DNA from: Larix kaempferi
Taxonomy: Eukaryota > Streptophyta > Pinopsida > Pinales > Pinaceae
Reading direction: 5' to 3'
Assembly: GCA_027924585.1 (NCBI GenBank)
Contig: BSBM01000299.1
Span: 33,022,001 to 33,086,000, forward strand
DNA length: 64,000 bases
The translations under genes were made by a program, and so were the position numbers. The stretch's first letter is position 1; every line of letters begins with the position of its first letter. The notes under the pieces are model-generated. The model saw only the letters and a list, made by a program, of their open reading frames with translations, was not told where the DNA came from and ran no database searches. Shown in pieces: positions 10,330 through 22,363 of this stretch.

Positions 10330-11240
10330 ACAATACATATTCTTCATCACTTGAAGAATCTTCACTTTCTTCTCTGGCTCTATTCCTTGGAGGTTCATCA
10401 TCCTTTGCAGTGTGAGCATGATGTCTTTTATTTTTTCTTCTTCTTCTTATGGGAGCTACTTTTGTTCCTGGGACAATCTCTAGAATAGTGTCTCTTCTCA
10501 TCACAAGTATAACATCGAATGTGAGAAAGATCTCTCCTAGATCCTCCAAAGTTCTCCCTCTGATTCTAGTGATGGTGTTTACCCTTCTTGTGATGAGGAT
10601 GCTCCCTCTTGTGTTTGTTCTTCCTGGTGTGTGTTGTGAAAGCCTGGTCTTCATTACCCATATTTTCTTCTCGAGCTACAATTCAAGCTTCTTCTTGTGA
10701 GCATTCCTCCCATAGCCTACTGAAGGTGATCAACTTTCTTCTTGCACAGATTCCTTGGATGAAGGAATCCCATGACCTAGGAAGACCATTCAAGGTGGTC
10801 ATCACTATTTCTCCATTCTCTATATCTTCTCCCACAGCTTCAAGTTGTTCTTTTATCTGAGAGACCCTTGTAAAGTAGGATTGCATCATCTCTACATTTT
10901 GTATCTTGATATTCTTCAATTGGTTCCTCAATGTCATATTCATATTTATATTCCTCCCTTCAAATAAGGTGTTCAAGGCATCAAACATCTCTTTAGGTGT
11001 CTTCAGAGATGTCACATGTGGAATGAGATGGTCCTTGATAGAATCTGCAATGATTCTCTTAGCCTTAACCAAGTTCTTCTTGTGTAAGGCTTTGGCCTCA
11101 TCTCCCTCTGGAACTGGAACCTCTTCACTCACATAGGTGTCCAATTCATTCTCTTCTAGGACAAGCCCAATCCTATACTTCCATGCTCGGAAGTTATCAT
11201 CCCCTTCAAGCTTATCCTCAAGCTTGGTGTGGTGAGACAT
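10330..11240 (-). pseudogene. Copia element C2: Gag (UBN2 domain plus CCHC zinc knuckle)
   Basis: Gag nucleocapsid precursor of a copia element. The best start is ATG at 11238-11240 ('MSHHTKLEDKLEGDDNFRAW'); the open frame extends a few codons upstream without another ATG. The UBN2/Gag domain covers residues 1-185, with 'KEMFDALNTLFEG' and 'LNGLPRSWDSFIQGI' typical of the family. TGA at 10683-10685 replaces an expected Arg (CGA to TGA). In the same frame the basic linker and knuckle 'CYTCDEKRHYSRDC' follow near 10480-10520, with the usual Gly replaced by Arg. Further stops follow. PR, IN and RT are missing: the interior goes straight into the noncoding segment at 9823-10230. Confidence 0.88.
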
Positions 11241-11999
11241 ATTTAATGAGAAACTCAAATGGAAATAGAAAAGCTTTTAGGTCTTACCACTTGATTTGTT
11301 GAAACTGGATCTGGAGCTGGCTGGCCTAAGGTTTGTCAGAGAAACCCTAATTTTTTAAAGTTGGAATTTGGAACTTCTGATTGGACAGATATATGTTCCT
11401 CCTCAAGGAGAGTTGTCCAATGTACTCACTTGCATAAATCAATGAACAGAAACCCAAATTATCTTATACCCTAGTTTTCCTCCGGTAGTAATGACGAGCC
11501 GAAAAATGAAAATTCTCGTAATTGAATTCTGCTTTCACAAGAAGATTCTCCTGTATGAGGCGAGTATGTTGGTGCACTTGGTTTCTGAATATTCCAAAAA
11601 TTCACCCTTGAAAATTGACTTGCGAATTTCAGATCTGCAGTTTCTAGCTTTTTCTGGTTTTTTGGTTTTTCTAGTCCAAAGTCAAATTAGGGTTTGACTT
11701 TTCCCGGGGTTCCACCCACTCAAAAATTTGATCTTGGTCTCTAAATTTTGATTTTGATGAGTAGCATCTACCTATGCTAAAAGCAGTCCAAAATTCCACT
11801 TTTGTGAAAAGCCCTAATTTCCCGCAGCAATGACAGGCCAAAAAATGAAAATGCTCAGAATCAATTTATGTTTTGACAGAAAGATGTGCCTTCCTTAGCT
11901 GAGTTATCCTAGCCTCCTTTTGTTCATGATTTGTGGAGAGAGACCCAAAAATTAAGAATCCCTAGCTTCTACAGCTGCATAGTGTCTTCTTCTCAGGTT
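11241..11999 (-). other. C2 leader between PBS and gag
   Basis: Untranslated leader. It holds two diverged copies of a block containing '(A)ATGACRRGCCRAAAAATGAAAA' (near 11490 and 11828), about 340 bp apart. No other gene seen. Confidence 0.5.
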
Positions 12000-12012
12000 A
12001 GCTCTAATACCA
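12000..12012 (-). other. Primer-binding site, tRNA-iMet type, of C2
   Basis: The minus strand reads TGGTATTAGAGCT right next to the LTR end ...TCTAACA. The canonical copia site is TGGTATCAGAGC, so there is one change. Confidence 0.8.
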
Positions 12013-12599
12013 TGTTAGAATTTCACAATTTAATTCAAGATTATCTATGATCTTATCTGAGATAATAACATGCACAGCAATTCAAACACAAGAGACAAGA
12101 GACACAAAGAATTTCATCGGGGAAACCATAAAGGAGAAAACCCCGCAACTTCCTCAGAGATAGAATGAGAAACAATACAATAACCCCAAAAGTAGAAATG
12201 GTCTCCAGCAGCTTCTCTCTTCTTCACTTGTGCGAACTTGTCCTCCCACTCACTTATGCGAACTTGAGGAGTGAGTGAATGATACAAATGAGAGAGGCAT
12301 CCTCTCTATTTATACTTTATCTTTCACTTGACCTTTACCCAACTAGGTTCGCCCCTAGTTGTACTTGACTGGGCCGACTTCTCTAGGAGAGTCTAATAAC
12401 CCATAGACAACTTAACTCTGGGGTCTAATGCCCCGACATAAAAAGGAGGGTTAACCTCAATGACTTTACATGACTCAATTACAATAAAGACTCTCCCGAA
12501 GTTACAAATACAATATACAAGTGAATATCTTCCAAAGTTACAATTACATTAACATGATTTTATTTGCTCTGCTTTGCTTCTATGGGAGCACCTGCAACA
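12013..12599 (-). mobile_element. 5' LTR of copia C2
   Basis: 587 bp. On the minus strand it runs from TGTTGCAGGTGC to TTCTAACA. TATAAATA lies at about 12308-12315 and a poly-pyrimidine/GGGGTTTTC R-U5 block near 12140. The PBS is adjacent, which fixes the orientation. Confidence 0.85.
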
Positions 12600-13242
12600 A
12601 AACCGTCCTTCATTCATACCCTAGCCTCAACTAAACCAATCATCCCATCTAATTGTAACTGCTAAACTACAATATAAGGTAAGATGACTAAGGTCTTAGG
12701 TTAGTTTCTATCCTTTCGGCCTCTCAACATATATGCATCCACAATTAGCTAAGTCTAAAGCCCCTCGACCCTTTTTAGGGTTTGGATTTTATTGTGCCCC
12801 ATAGGAGCAATATCAAATGGGGAGATGTGTTAATTTGATGTAACACAAATAATCGACTATGCATATTCATAGATTGGAGCCCAAATAATCAATCGTCGAA
12901 TCCTTGGATCCAAAGGCTAGGAATCAAGCAAGAGATGAGGAATCCATCAAAGAAGAGGAAGAAAGAACTTCAATGCGAGTGTCAATTTGAGTAGGATGAG
13001 ACCCTGGGACACAACAAAAATTCCCATGGGTGTGCAGACGAGTCATTAGGAGGAGAAACACAGTCGGAATGGCATCCACATTTGGTCGATAGGATATATA
13101 GCTTTCATAAATTTCCAAACGGATGATAACGTAAATGCCACACGCGGGAGGGTTCTCCCGACATACGATATATATGATATAAATGTCTGTTGATTTGAGT
13201 TGCTAGTGAGACATTTGTTGAGGTGAAGAAGTTGCCTTGCTT
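12600..13242. other. No gene seen
   Basis: Between the C2 LTR and the decayed gypsy interior. No RT downstream of the protease at 13250 can be found here, so the gypsy element is truncated in this direction. Confidence 0.4.
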
Positions 13243-15170
13243 TTACAGCCTAATAGAGTTGCAAGTGTTGTTGATATATGTCTTGAACTCGTTCAACAAT
13301 TTTGGTTGCCTTATTATCCTTGGTCTGAAATGGTGTAAATAATTCCTTTTTGGAGGAGCACCTTGAATGCGTGGCCTTGCACCGTAGACGTACTCGAATA
13401 GGTGAGGCAACAATGCCTTTGTGTTCTCCTTGTTTTTGCTTAGTAGAGAGACGTTGTGCAGAGGTTGTGAAGGTCTTTGTGATTTGATGTTCACCTTCAG
13501 ATGCAATTATGAAGAGGGAAAATTTTCCAATGTGGGATATTATCTTTCTGCACTTCTTGGTTGATGTCAAAGAGACTGCGATAGGTGTAACTATCTCTGG
13601 TATCCGATAGAGTTGTCCTCCCAAAATGAAAATGACACAACGAGGTCATGAATCATACACAGCATGATGCTTCCACTTATATGGTTTCCTTAAAAGAACA
13701 TCACAGACTCCAGGTGGGGCCACATCACATAGTACCTCATATTTGAAAGCCTTGATGTCATATGGTAGACGACATTGATGACTGACACACGTACCTCGTC
13801 CTTGGCTTATCCAATTGATGGTGTATGGTTGTGGGTGTGGTGTTGTCGGTAGCTCCAATCTCTTGATGACTTCTACTGAGATCAAGTTATTTTGCCTATC
13901 ATTGTTCACAACAAAATGTAGGGGGAATCCCTTCACCCACATCTATGAGTGAAAGAGTCACTCTTCTGCCTCTGACCCTTCTAGTTCCTATGGTTGAATC
14001 CATGTGGTAGCAATGGTGACACTGGGTTCTGCATCAATGATATGCTTCTCCTGGTCTGCGAATGTGACAATGTGTTCTAAATCAGAATTGGAACTGAGAT
14101 TTGATTCTGAATCTCTGATATCATCCACCAATAACTGCTATGAGCGAGATTCATTAATGTTGTGCCAAGGGATTTTGTGGAACTCATGCCACTTCCTAGT
14201 GTCCTTCTTTGTATTTTTTTACGCTTCATTTCCTGTGGTTGGGACTATTTGTCCTTGGGTTGGTTGTCCTTACCTTATCCTTTGTTCTGTGAGCCAGGGT
14301 TTCCCTTGCCTTGCTTTGGTGTCACATTTGCAAGTCCGAATTCTCGTTTGTTCGTTTCCGGAAATTTCTACTTGATTTTGATAGCATATCGATAAGCAAC
14401 TTGTAGTGAAGAGATGTCCAAGAATTCCATCTCTGTTTGTATGTACCATTGTAGTCCGCTGCAATATTTTAAAACTAGGTGTCACTCAGAGTCTTTGATA
14501 CCCAGCTTTTTGTGCAAGGTATGAAATTTTTTGGTGTACTCTGGCATCGTTTGGTCACTCTCTTGATGCATAATGGTCCATTTTGTGTACTAGTCATCAT
14601 ACTTTCCCACAAGGTAATATTGTTCCTTAATGACATCTATAAAAGAGGCCCAAGTAGGATTGGCCTCAAACATTTTAGAATCATATGTTAAGGTTTGCTC
14701 ACAATAAGTTTCCTACCAATTTTTGACATGGGAGACAACCTTAAGGAGTTCAAAGGTGATCTTTTCCTTGTCAAAGAAACTATGGGCAAAGAAATACCCT
14801 TTCAGTAGAATCGCCATTTATCTTGGGCATCAACATCGATATGGACTTCAAATAAGGAATATCAAAGTTAACTTGTACCTTTAAGGGTGTGGCTCCTCCG
14901 AAGTGACTGCTTGATGATCCCCCCGTTGTTGCTGACATCTATTGAAGGATGTGGGAAAAAGTTTCTATCATCTCGTTCCATTGTTGCACGAGGGCTTCCT
15001 CAAGCAATGGCTTGATAGGATATCCTGCTCCATCATCTCTTTTTTCCTCAGCCATGGGAGGTGGCTTGGGCCGAAAAGAGTGGTTTTCCACAAGCTTGAT
15101 TAGTTCAAGACCTAACTCTCGATATCCATATCTCATTGGGGACATGCACTGAGAGACAACAAAGAGCATA
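13243..15170 (-). pseudogene. Decayed Ty3/gypsy Gag and retropepsin-like protease
   Basis: Reading on the minus strand, 15169-14939 gives the Gag N-terminus. Then, through many stops and frame changes, the Retrotrans_gag core is recognisable ('FHTLHKKLGI', with 'ASFIDVIKEQYYLVGKYDD' before it) at about 14650-14480. The protease-like domain lies at 13942-13646: 'LISVEVIKRLELPTTPHPQPY', 'QCRLPYDIKAFK' and 'EVLCDVAPPGVCDVLLRKPY', with the 'LLG+P' segment altered. It continues into 'GGQLYRIPE' at 13624. No RT follows. Heavily decayed; lineage within gypsy not assigned. Confidence 0.82.
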
Positions 15171-15171
15171 T

Positions 15172-15184
15172 TGCTCTAATATCA
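15172..15184 (-). other. Degenerate primer-binding site of the gypsy element
   Basis: The minus strand reads TGATATTAGAGCA just upstream of the Gag start, two changes from TGGTATCAGAGCA. AT-rich sequence beyond it (15190-15490) is probably LTR, but its outer end is not defined. Confidence 0.5.
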
Positions 15185-15189
15185 CTAAT

Positions 15190-15727
15190 TCATCTTTATG
15201 TGATAACGAAATGTAACAAAATATATAGAATAAAACACTCATAAATATTGCAAGGAACACAATGATACAATAAACTCATATTCTATTAAATGAATGAAAC
15301 ACAACATACTATAAAATAAAAGAAACTAGAATGGTGGTAGCTATATCTCTGAGAATAGACGTGGCGACTACGATCATTCGTGACAAGATGATTACAAAAG
15401 GAGGTCAAACAGAATTTTTATCATAAGCATGAGGGTGAAAACCCTAACATCCAAAAACCTAACCCTATGATATTATCCATAAAAAGGTTTGCGGGTCCCG
15501 AGGTGGTTAGTTGAGGTGTCAACTTCTCGAGGGCATAACTTTTGCATACGATCTCAGTTTAGGGCGTTCCATAGCTCATTGGAAAGGTCTAGCTGATAAG
15601 TACACATTTTTCCCATCCAATCATGCCTTTGTCTATGAATGGGATGTACCCAAAAAGTGTCATTTAAAAATTTCATTTAGGGCCTTAAAATGGACCAATA
15701 AGCTTTGGACATGAAAATCCATAAAAA
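15190..15727. other. Probable LTR remnant of the gypsy element
   Basis: AT-rich, without coding content. The position next to a PBS suggests LTR sequence; no terminal repeat could be matched. Confidence 0.3.
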
Positions 15728-15970
15728 TTACCAAACTAGAAAACCTATCTTAAGCTTGTGGGAAATAGGTTGGTGGCCATCAATATCCATTTGGAGTAGT
15801 CCTTTGACCCATAAAACTGCCAAACTGGAAAAACAATCTTGAGCTCATGGAATAGGTGGGTGTTCACCGATATCCATCTAAAGCAATCCTCCGACCCGGA
15901 AAAATGTCAAACTGGAAAAACTGTTTTGATCCAATGGAAAAGGTGGGTGGCCACCGATATCCATCTATTT
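15728..15970 (+). repeat. Minisatellite, three ~88-bp units
   Basis: Units start near 15731, 15820 and 15907 with 'CCAAACTGGAAAA' or a variant and share 'GGTGGCCACCGATATCCAT' or a variant. Spacing is 89 and 87 bp; the last unit is partial. Confidence 0.8.
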
Positions 15971-16327
15971 TTTACTTTGTTATAGTTAACGATGTGTTCA
16001 ATTATGATGCATTGGTGCTTTAAGGTATGAGAAGCACCGATGTGTTTTGTATATTGAAACACATAAAAATGGAAGACTACTTTTTTTTATTTTTAAGATA
16101 TGTAATTTATTTGTATAATATACTTAATAGCTTCTCTATTTAATAGTCTAGTTTCTTTATTGATAGAAAATGCATAATAAGAGTTCAATGAACAACAATT
16201 ATAGTCGACATGATGGGAGCACATCCAAAATTGTGAAGAAGCCAAGTTCTTTGTAATTTATGTATTAAATTAATATGTTTGAATTATTGGTAAATTTAAC
16301 TAATACGTATTGGTTATTGTGTGACAT
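15971..16327. other. No gene seen; contains GCACCGATG motifs
   Basis: AT-rich. At about 16005-16045 it has 'CATTGGTGC' and 'GCACCGATGTG', the same type of motif that clusters at 18430-18948; together they may be subterminal repeats of one DNA transposon. Confidence 0.3.
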
Positions 16328-17107
16328 GCAGAGCCGAAAAATGAGGAAGCTTGATAAGACTATTTGTGATCTAAATGCATAAGAACGTAAAACCTTGATG
16401 AAAAAGTTGCAGAGGGATGAATCGGGTGAATAAAAAAGAAATCAATATGAATTTTGAGTAATATTGTACTCAAGAATATTTTCTAATATGTTTCAAACAA
16501 TCTAATTCACATATGTTGAATGTTATGCAGGGACTAACATCAACAAAAGGGAATGTCATCATAAGATCAAACAAATTATGGAAGATGTAAATGATGATGA
16601 ATTGGTCCTTAGCTCATTTGGAGTGGTGTTGGAAGTTAATGAAAGGGGGAGGAACTTTTATAAAACTATTAAGGATATAGTGGAAAGAGCATATAGACAT
16701 ATTTTTCACTTACAGTACACAAATTAATCCAATGATTCCAAGAATCAGGCTAACTACAAGAGGCGTTTCAAGAGCAATGGTCAATGAGACCTGTCAAACT
16801 TGCAATAGCAAAAACATACAACAACAGAAAAGAATAATTCAAAAATTAATATTCTCAAACATGTTTTTATAGAATATGTATATACTACTACAAAGCACTC
16901 ATTTATTAATATTAATTCTATTATGTTTATTTTTCATATCAGCATAAAAATAGTTTAATGTCATTTTACATTTTCAGGAAGATTGTGAACATCCCAAAGG
17001 ATGAACAAGGTGATACCTTAAATATGCCAGTAGGTATGTCCAAAAAAGTGTACAAGGAGATGGTTAAGGAAATGGACATAAATCCATCGCATGAGGAGCC
17101 ATCTTAG
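16328..17107 (+). pseudogene. Possible exon remnants of a DNA-transposon gene
   Basis: Three short exon-like pieces each follow a good acceptor: CAG before 16331 (with an in-frame TAA near 16381), CAG before 16530, and TTTTCAG before 16979. The last piece codes for 'NIPKDEQGDTLNMPVGMSKK' and ends at TAG 17105-17107. No conserved domain can be named. The setting between two clusters of CACCGATG-type repeats suggests a decayed CACTA or similar element. Weak evidence. Confidence 0.25.
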
Positions 17108-18429
17108 TAGCAACGTGCTTCAAATATATGAAATCATTGAAATTTTCCATTATGTACATTTAATTAATTAATTTAGTATTAAATATTAATTTTCAATTGT
17201 TTTGTTGCATAAAAGAAAACAAAATCGAAGCCATTCAACATATAAGACAAGACGACAAGGAAAAAGGGGGTTGATAGCAAGTTTGTGAGTAGTTGTGATT
17301 TCCTTATAACAACTTCAGATTTTATATTGGTTGTGATCTTTATATTTTGATTTATTTTTGCACTGGCCATCCTTGGATGTCTTCAAACAGGTGTTAACAT
17401 ACAAAGAAGAGCTATCAGAAGAATTGATTGTCATTGGGTTAAGAACAATTGTGATTATATGTTCGTGTATCATAAGTTAACTATTGAATTTGTAAGTATC
17501 TATGTTGTTTTACTTCTCTCATTTTACAGGTAATAGAACAACAAAAATCCTTTATATTAAATATATGATTTGTTACGGGGTATAAAACTTGTGGGAAACA
17601 AAATATGTAGTGGAGCCAATGGAAGAGTTGTTGAGAGAAGGCATGAGATTTGGTTTTGAAAGAATGTGTATCATTCACGACTAAATTTGTTCTATGGTAC
17701 GTAGCTTTTCAATTTACATTCATGTATATTGTCTATTTTAAGATTCATTATTCCTAGTAGTGTAGATACATTTATTACACTTTAATTTTATGTTTGTAAA
17801 TGGAAGTTGAAGAAGATAAAAAAAATCGAGGCAGTCAACAAAACATTCGGCCAAATAACCTAAGTCATGCAAGTGGCTCAAGCATTGACAACAGTTCCAG
17901 CGAATAATGATGATCCATGTATTTTGGATGTTAATGCAAGCTCTTGTATATTTTGAAATAATTGTCTATGAAAATCAGAGGTTTTGTATAATGTACTATA
18001 CATAGTGTCCCAATTGAAAGACAATGGGTTACCAATAATTGTAACAAATACATGCATGTTGACATTTTGATTATTGTGGACTTTATGTTGTCCCACTTTG
18101 TATGACCAAGGGCCTCTTATTGATATATAATAAAATAAATTATTTTTTTTCTATTGCATTCCCCAGTGTTGTTGTGAAATGTTACATTGCTAATTAAATA
18201 TATGGATGATTATATATTACAATAGATGCAAAAAATTATGATATAGCAAATTAATCCAAACATCGTATCCGAATGCAATAATTAATATTCAAATGAATAA
18301 TAATGTAAAAAATATATCAATTTATGATGGATATTGGAATTAAACAAAATAAAAATAAAATTGGATATTCTAGTGCGATGTCAGTAGTCATTGTTCACCA
18401 AACATAAAATAATCTCATGTGCTTTCGAT
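17108..18429. other. AT-rich, no gene seen
   Basis: Low-complexity, AT-rich sequence. Open frames are short and have no recognisable domain. Confidence 0.4.
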
Positions 18430-18948
18430 CGTTTCAATCACATCGGTGCGCTCAAAACAACGGAGCCACGGTGCAACATAATACTCGTTGCATGCCCCAA
18501 TGATTTTTTTATTATTATACCCACATGTGCTATTGTAGATTAATCACACCCTTAAACTTTAAAAATATAGCGATAGTCAACGTTTCCGTCAACTTTAATC
18601 GTGCGTTTTCCTTCACTTATCACAACGGTGCTTTGTAACAATTAGTAATCACTAGTGGTTTTTAATAGTTAGTAAGCATCGGTGCATTTTAATAGTGTGT
18701 AATCACCAGTGTTATTTTTGGTATAATGAACAAGTGCATATATTGTTATAAAGCACCGATTCAATTTAAAATTTTAATGCGCACCGATTCGGTTTAAAAT
18801 TTTGGTGTGCACCGGTGCTATGTGTATTATCAAGTACTAGTGCATATAATACTTTCAAATTTTTGTGTGCACCCGTGCATATATTGCTTTTGAAATCATC
18901 GTTGTGTTTTGCATTTCTTGGCACTCATGCGTTTGTTTGAATAAAGCA
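18430..18948. repeat. Cluster of CACCGGTGC / CACCGATTCGG / CACTAGTGC motifs
   Basis: At least ten short, partly palindromic copies: CATCGGTGCG, CCACGGTGC, AACGGTGC, CACTAGTGG, CATCGGTGC, CACCAGTG, GCACCGATTC, GCACCGATTCGG, CACCGGTGC, CACCCGTGC. The pattern is like subterminal repeat arrays bound by CACTA-type transposases. The family is inferred. Confidence 0.5.
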
Positions 18949-19148
18949 CACTGGTAAAAAAACCTCCACTAAAGCCTCCAGTCATTGAGTTTTTTTAGTT
19001 ATAATAAATTTCCGTAAAAACCTCCGCTAAAACATCCAAATACCATTGGCAGAGGTTGTAGTGGAGGTTTTTTTGAAATTTTTGGTTAATTTTGTAACGC
19101 TAAAAACCTTCGTTATGACCTCCAATATAGGCTCTTTTCCTTGTAGTG
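18949..19148 (-). mobile_element. CACTA-like terminus or short foldback element
   Basis: The right end on the minus strand reads CACTACAAGGAAAAGAGCC, typical of CACTA (EnSpm) termini. The left end starts CACTGGTAAAAAAACC. The interior has CCTCCACTAAAG/CCTCCGCTAAAA repeats in both orientations. No 3-bp target duplication is visible (GCA versus TCT), so the true left end may lie further away. Confidence 0.5.
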
Positions 19149-19149
19149 T

Positions 19150-20435
19150 CTTTATTATATTCCACTGTAGGCAAATCCACTCCAAGCAAAATAGGTGAAA
19201 ATCTAGGTGGAAAAGAAGACCTTAGTTATTTCATCGTTGGAGCCATGACTTCAATGAAGCTTCTAGGGGATTCTTGATACAATGATTCAAATGGATTCAT
19301 TGATAGCATTGTATATTTAGGAGTTTTTTCTAAAGATGATGGTGAGGGAATGTATATTATATTCATTACAACATCATGCTTTGATTTCGTTCGGACTATT
19401 TTCAATTGATTGTCTTGATTTTGGGGAGTAGAGACTGAGTCCCCTACTTTCTTGAAATATTTTACAAAGTGATCGTAGGCATGGCAATATTTACACTTAA
19501 AAGGTCATTGTTCATAATCCAGCTGTTGATAATGACTCCAAATTTCCACAACTAGATGTATAGCTTTAGGAATCCCCTTTTCAATATCTACTTACACACA
19601 AATTATAACACAATGGAACATTCCTTGTTTAGGCTTAGCCTTGTAAATGTATTTTCCCAATGTATTTCAAATATCTTTCAAAGTGTCTTCTCCCCATTAC
19701 TGGAGAGGAAGATAGGGAAATCTCACCCAAACTGGAACAACTGAGGGTATGTTTGAGTCTGGATCAAAATATGGAGTCTAGCTATTGAGGTACATACCTC
19801 TATTGCTGAAGAAATATGGTCCACTTCGGAAGATTAAATCTATATCATATTTGAATTAAAACTAAAGAAGACATACAAGCCTCTGCCATATAAGTAGTGT
19901 GTCATTCTTCCCCTGATCAATGTTGTCCAATTTTTTTAAAGCCAAATATCCATGGATCTAGGAGATGGCTAGATTCCAGTGAATTGACATATCAATCCTC
20001 TCTCAGACATTGCTAGGGGCTTTTTCCAGACTGTCATGGCAGGTAGGACTACATATGGAATATCAGTCTTTTTGACAAATCTAGATGATTCTGACCTTGT
20101 GCCCAATTTTTGCATAGATTTCATCAATGTTCTAAATGCAACTTTGTCCATGGTAGGTGGCAGTCGATCTCCCTCTACAGACTCCATTATGGCACAAATT
20201 CAAATCCTTAGTCGATGGTTCTTGGAGCATTGTTCTTGGAGCAATTCTCTTTCATATATGTAGCCATCATAGTGTGTGAAAACGCTTGTGATATAAATAA
20301 CTTATGAGGCACTACATCAATAAAGGCTTGCATGGTGATCTTACACTCTTCTATCATCTCTTGTGATTGAAAAAAAGGTTCTAGTGGCCAATGAATTATT
20401 TCTCGACATGGAAATGTTGAGTTAGCTTGCTCCAA
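19150..20435 (-). pseudogene. LINE (L1-type) ORF1 remnant, copy A
   Basis: On the minus strand, 20187-19969 contains 'RFVKKTDIPYVVLP', matching the N-terminal part of the LINE ORF1 at 55295-55083. The zinc-knuckle region 'FKCKYCHAYDHFVKYF' at about 19510-19455 matches the knuckle at 54600-54560. The fourth zinc ligand (Cys) is replaced by Phe. Stops and frame changes are frequent. ORF1 proteins of this type (DUF4283 plus knuckle) bind LINE RNA. ORF2 is not present downstream; the copy ends at the CACTA-like terminus. Confidence 0.7.
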
Positions 20436-20750
20436 TCAATAATAGGCATGATGATGTGCTTAGATGATTCCTTGGTGGTTGAGGCTCTAAATAATTATTT
20501 AGTTAGCCTACCCAAATTCCAATGCAAAGGAGGCACACATGAGTTTTAGTACCTTTAGATCTCCTCTTCTCAACAACTCCAAGGGTGTGTGACAACTTGG
20601 ATGCATGGCTCTATAAATGCCTATCTAAGGGATTGATTTGCAACAACTTACTATTGGTCTCCATCTCTTTTATGGTTTCTCCCTCTTGTTATTTTTTGAA
20701 AACACAAATCTATCTAGAAATGTTGCTTGAAAAAAGTTGTCCTATCCATT
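20300..20750 (-). repeat. LINE-associated segment, first part (pairs with 48930-49306)
   Basis: Contains 'TCAATAAAGGCTTGCATGGTGAT' and later blocks that align in the same order with 48940-49306, at moderate identity. With 42190-42930 it forms one continuous unit once the LTR insertion at 20756-42189 is removed. The matching unit is 48930-49306 plus 55555-56340. Confidence 0.7.
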
Positions 20751-22363
20751 ATATCTGTAACATCCCAAAAATCACAAAAATTTAAAATTTTTCAAAGTAG
20801 CATTAATTGCTATAATTACCGTGCGGAATTATAATAAATGTTTGTTTAACTAGACATCGTAATGTACTAAACATATTACGTCGAGTATGTGTGTATAATG
20901 TATTACAAAATATACATAATGTTTTTATAGCTAAAGAATACAGTTGTCGGTTGTTGTTACTTCAATTCATGCCTTCTAGATCAGTTATGCTTTCTTATGT
21001 ATCCGTTGATACTTTATAGACTTTGATACTGAATTCATTATATGTGCTAACTGTTTATTTTTCTTATTAATGATGAAAGGGTCCTATGGACACCCCGAGG
21101 CTTACTTAGTTATTTTAGCTAAAGCATGTGAACTTCTGATGCAGATCGCAGGTAAGAGAATTATTGTTCGAAAAGCATAAAGAGGTTCTATTTAACTTCA
21201 GTTAGCCTTCAAAGTTTATAAAAAGGAATTAGAGTAACCCAAGTATTCCAGGGTGAGATCTATTCTGGTTGTTCCCTAAGTTATAAACTGTATTGAGTAG
21301 TTTATATGATCTCACTCCAATTCTTAGCATCTATGTTACTTGTATTACACATTGAAAGTGTATAGCATCGACATCAATGTTAAGGTATTTTATATCCTAC
21401 ACCTAGGAATTGCAACATGTATTTAAAAATCTTTAGTAATAGGATTGTATCCTAAGCTCCAAAGTTTTTATTGTAATTCTATGCCTATCTTTTGATCCTA
21501 TGCACTAAATACATGATCTATAGAATAGTGTTATTATGGTGATTTTAACATAAGACTTTAGTTGTAAACTATATACTTTATGCACTCTATCCTATTAATT
21601 TATATGATGGATAATAGATTACTAAAGCATTGTAATAATAACTATACAATAGCATTGATATGGTTTTCGTAGTTTTCATACCATGTACAAGGGTTTGATT
21701 GTTTGAATGACTTTAGGAGTAATGTAACCATATTATAACATGTTTGTGAGTCCCGCCATAATGGATGGTCGATACCTTAACCTAGGGTATGGTGCGAAAT
21801 ACGTAGTACTTGGATATTGTGTTGACCTTTGGAACCTTATGATCATATTATACTTAGATTGTAATGTTCAACCATATGGACAAGCCGAGCAATAACCTCG
21901 ATGCATGGTTATGTTGGCAGGATTCTACGTACTGTGGTAGCTATGGTTTATTAAAGTGCATTAAAGTGTAATGAGTGGAGAGTCTAGTGGCATCAACCGT
22001 GGCCAGACTTCACGTGGTTTCCTTGATAGTGATGCTAACCCTAACTGCTTTGGGATTTACCTCGATGAGAGAAATAACTCGACATTCATTTGGCAGGGAG
22101 AGGGTTTGGAGAGGCCGACAGACTGCGAGTTCTTAGGGTTTACAGAGGTATTTTGGAGGCACATCTCCAGGGTTCGATACCCTGACCTGTAACTCGAAAT
22201 ATTTGCATAGTGAGCTCTATGAACTGTGTCCTTCCTTCGCTGAGTTGCTATGGTGTAATGAGTTCTGGTTCTCGTCGGATGTGGACATGTTCGGTTCAGA
22301 CTCAAAGTTTCTTTTGACAGGTAAATCGTTAGTTCTATTTTGCTACTCTCGAAAGTTTACAAT

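Noticed and set aside
9252-12599. C2 and the plus-strand LTR as a second inversion-split element
   Set aside because: The two LTRs are only distantly similar and the interiors do not join at a shared codon, unlike 56508-63244.
18949-19148. Complete 200-bp MITE
   Set aside because: No 3-bp target duplication and ends match for only a few bases; kept only as a CACTA-like terminus.
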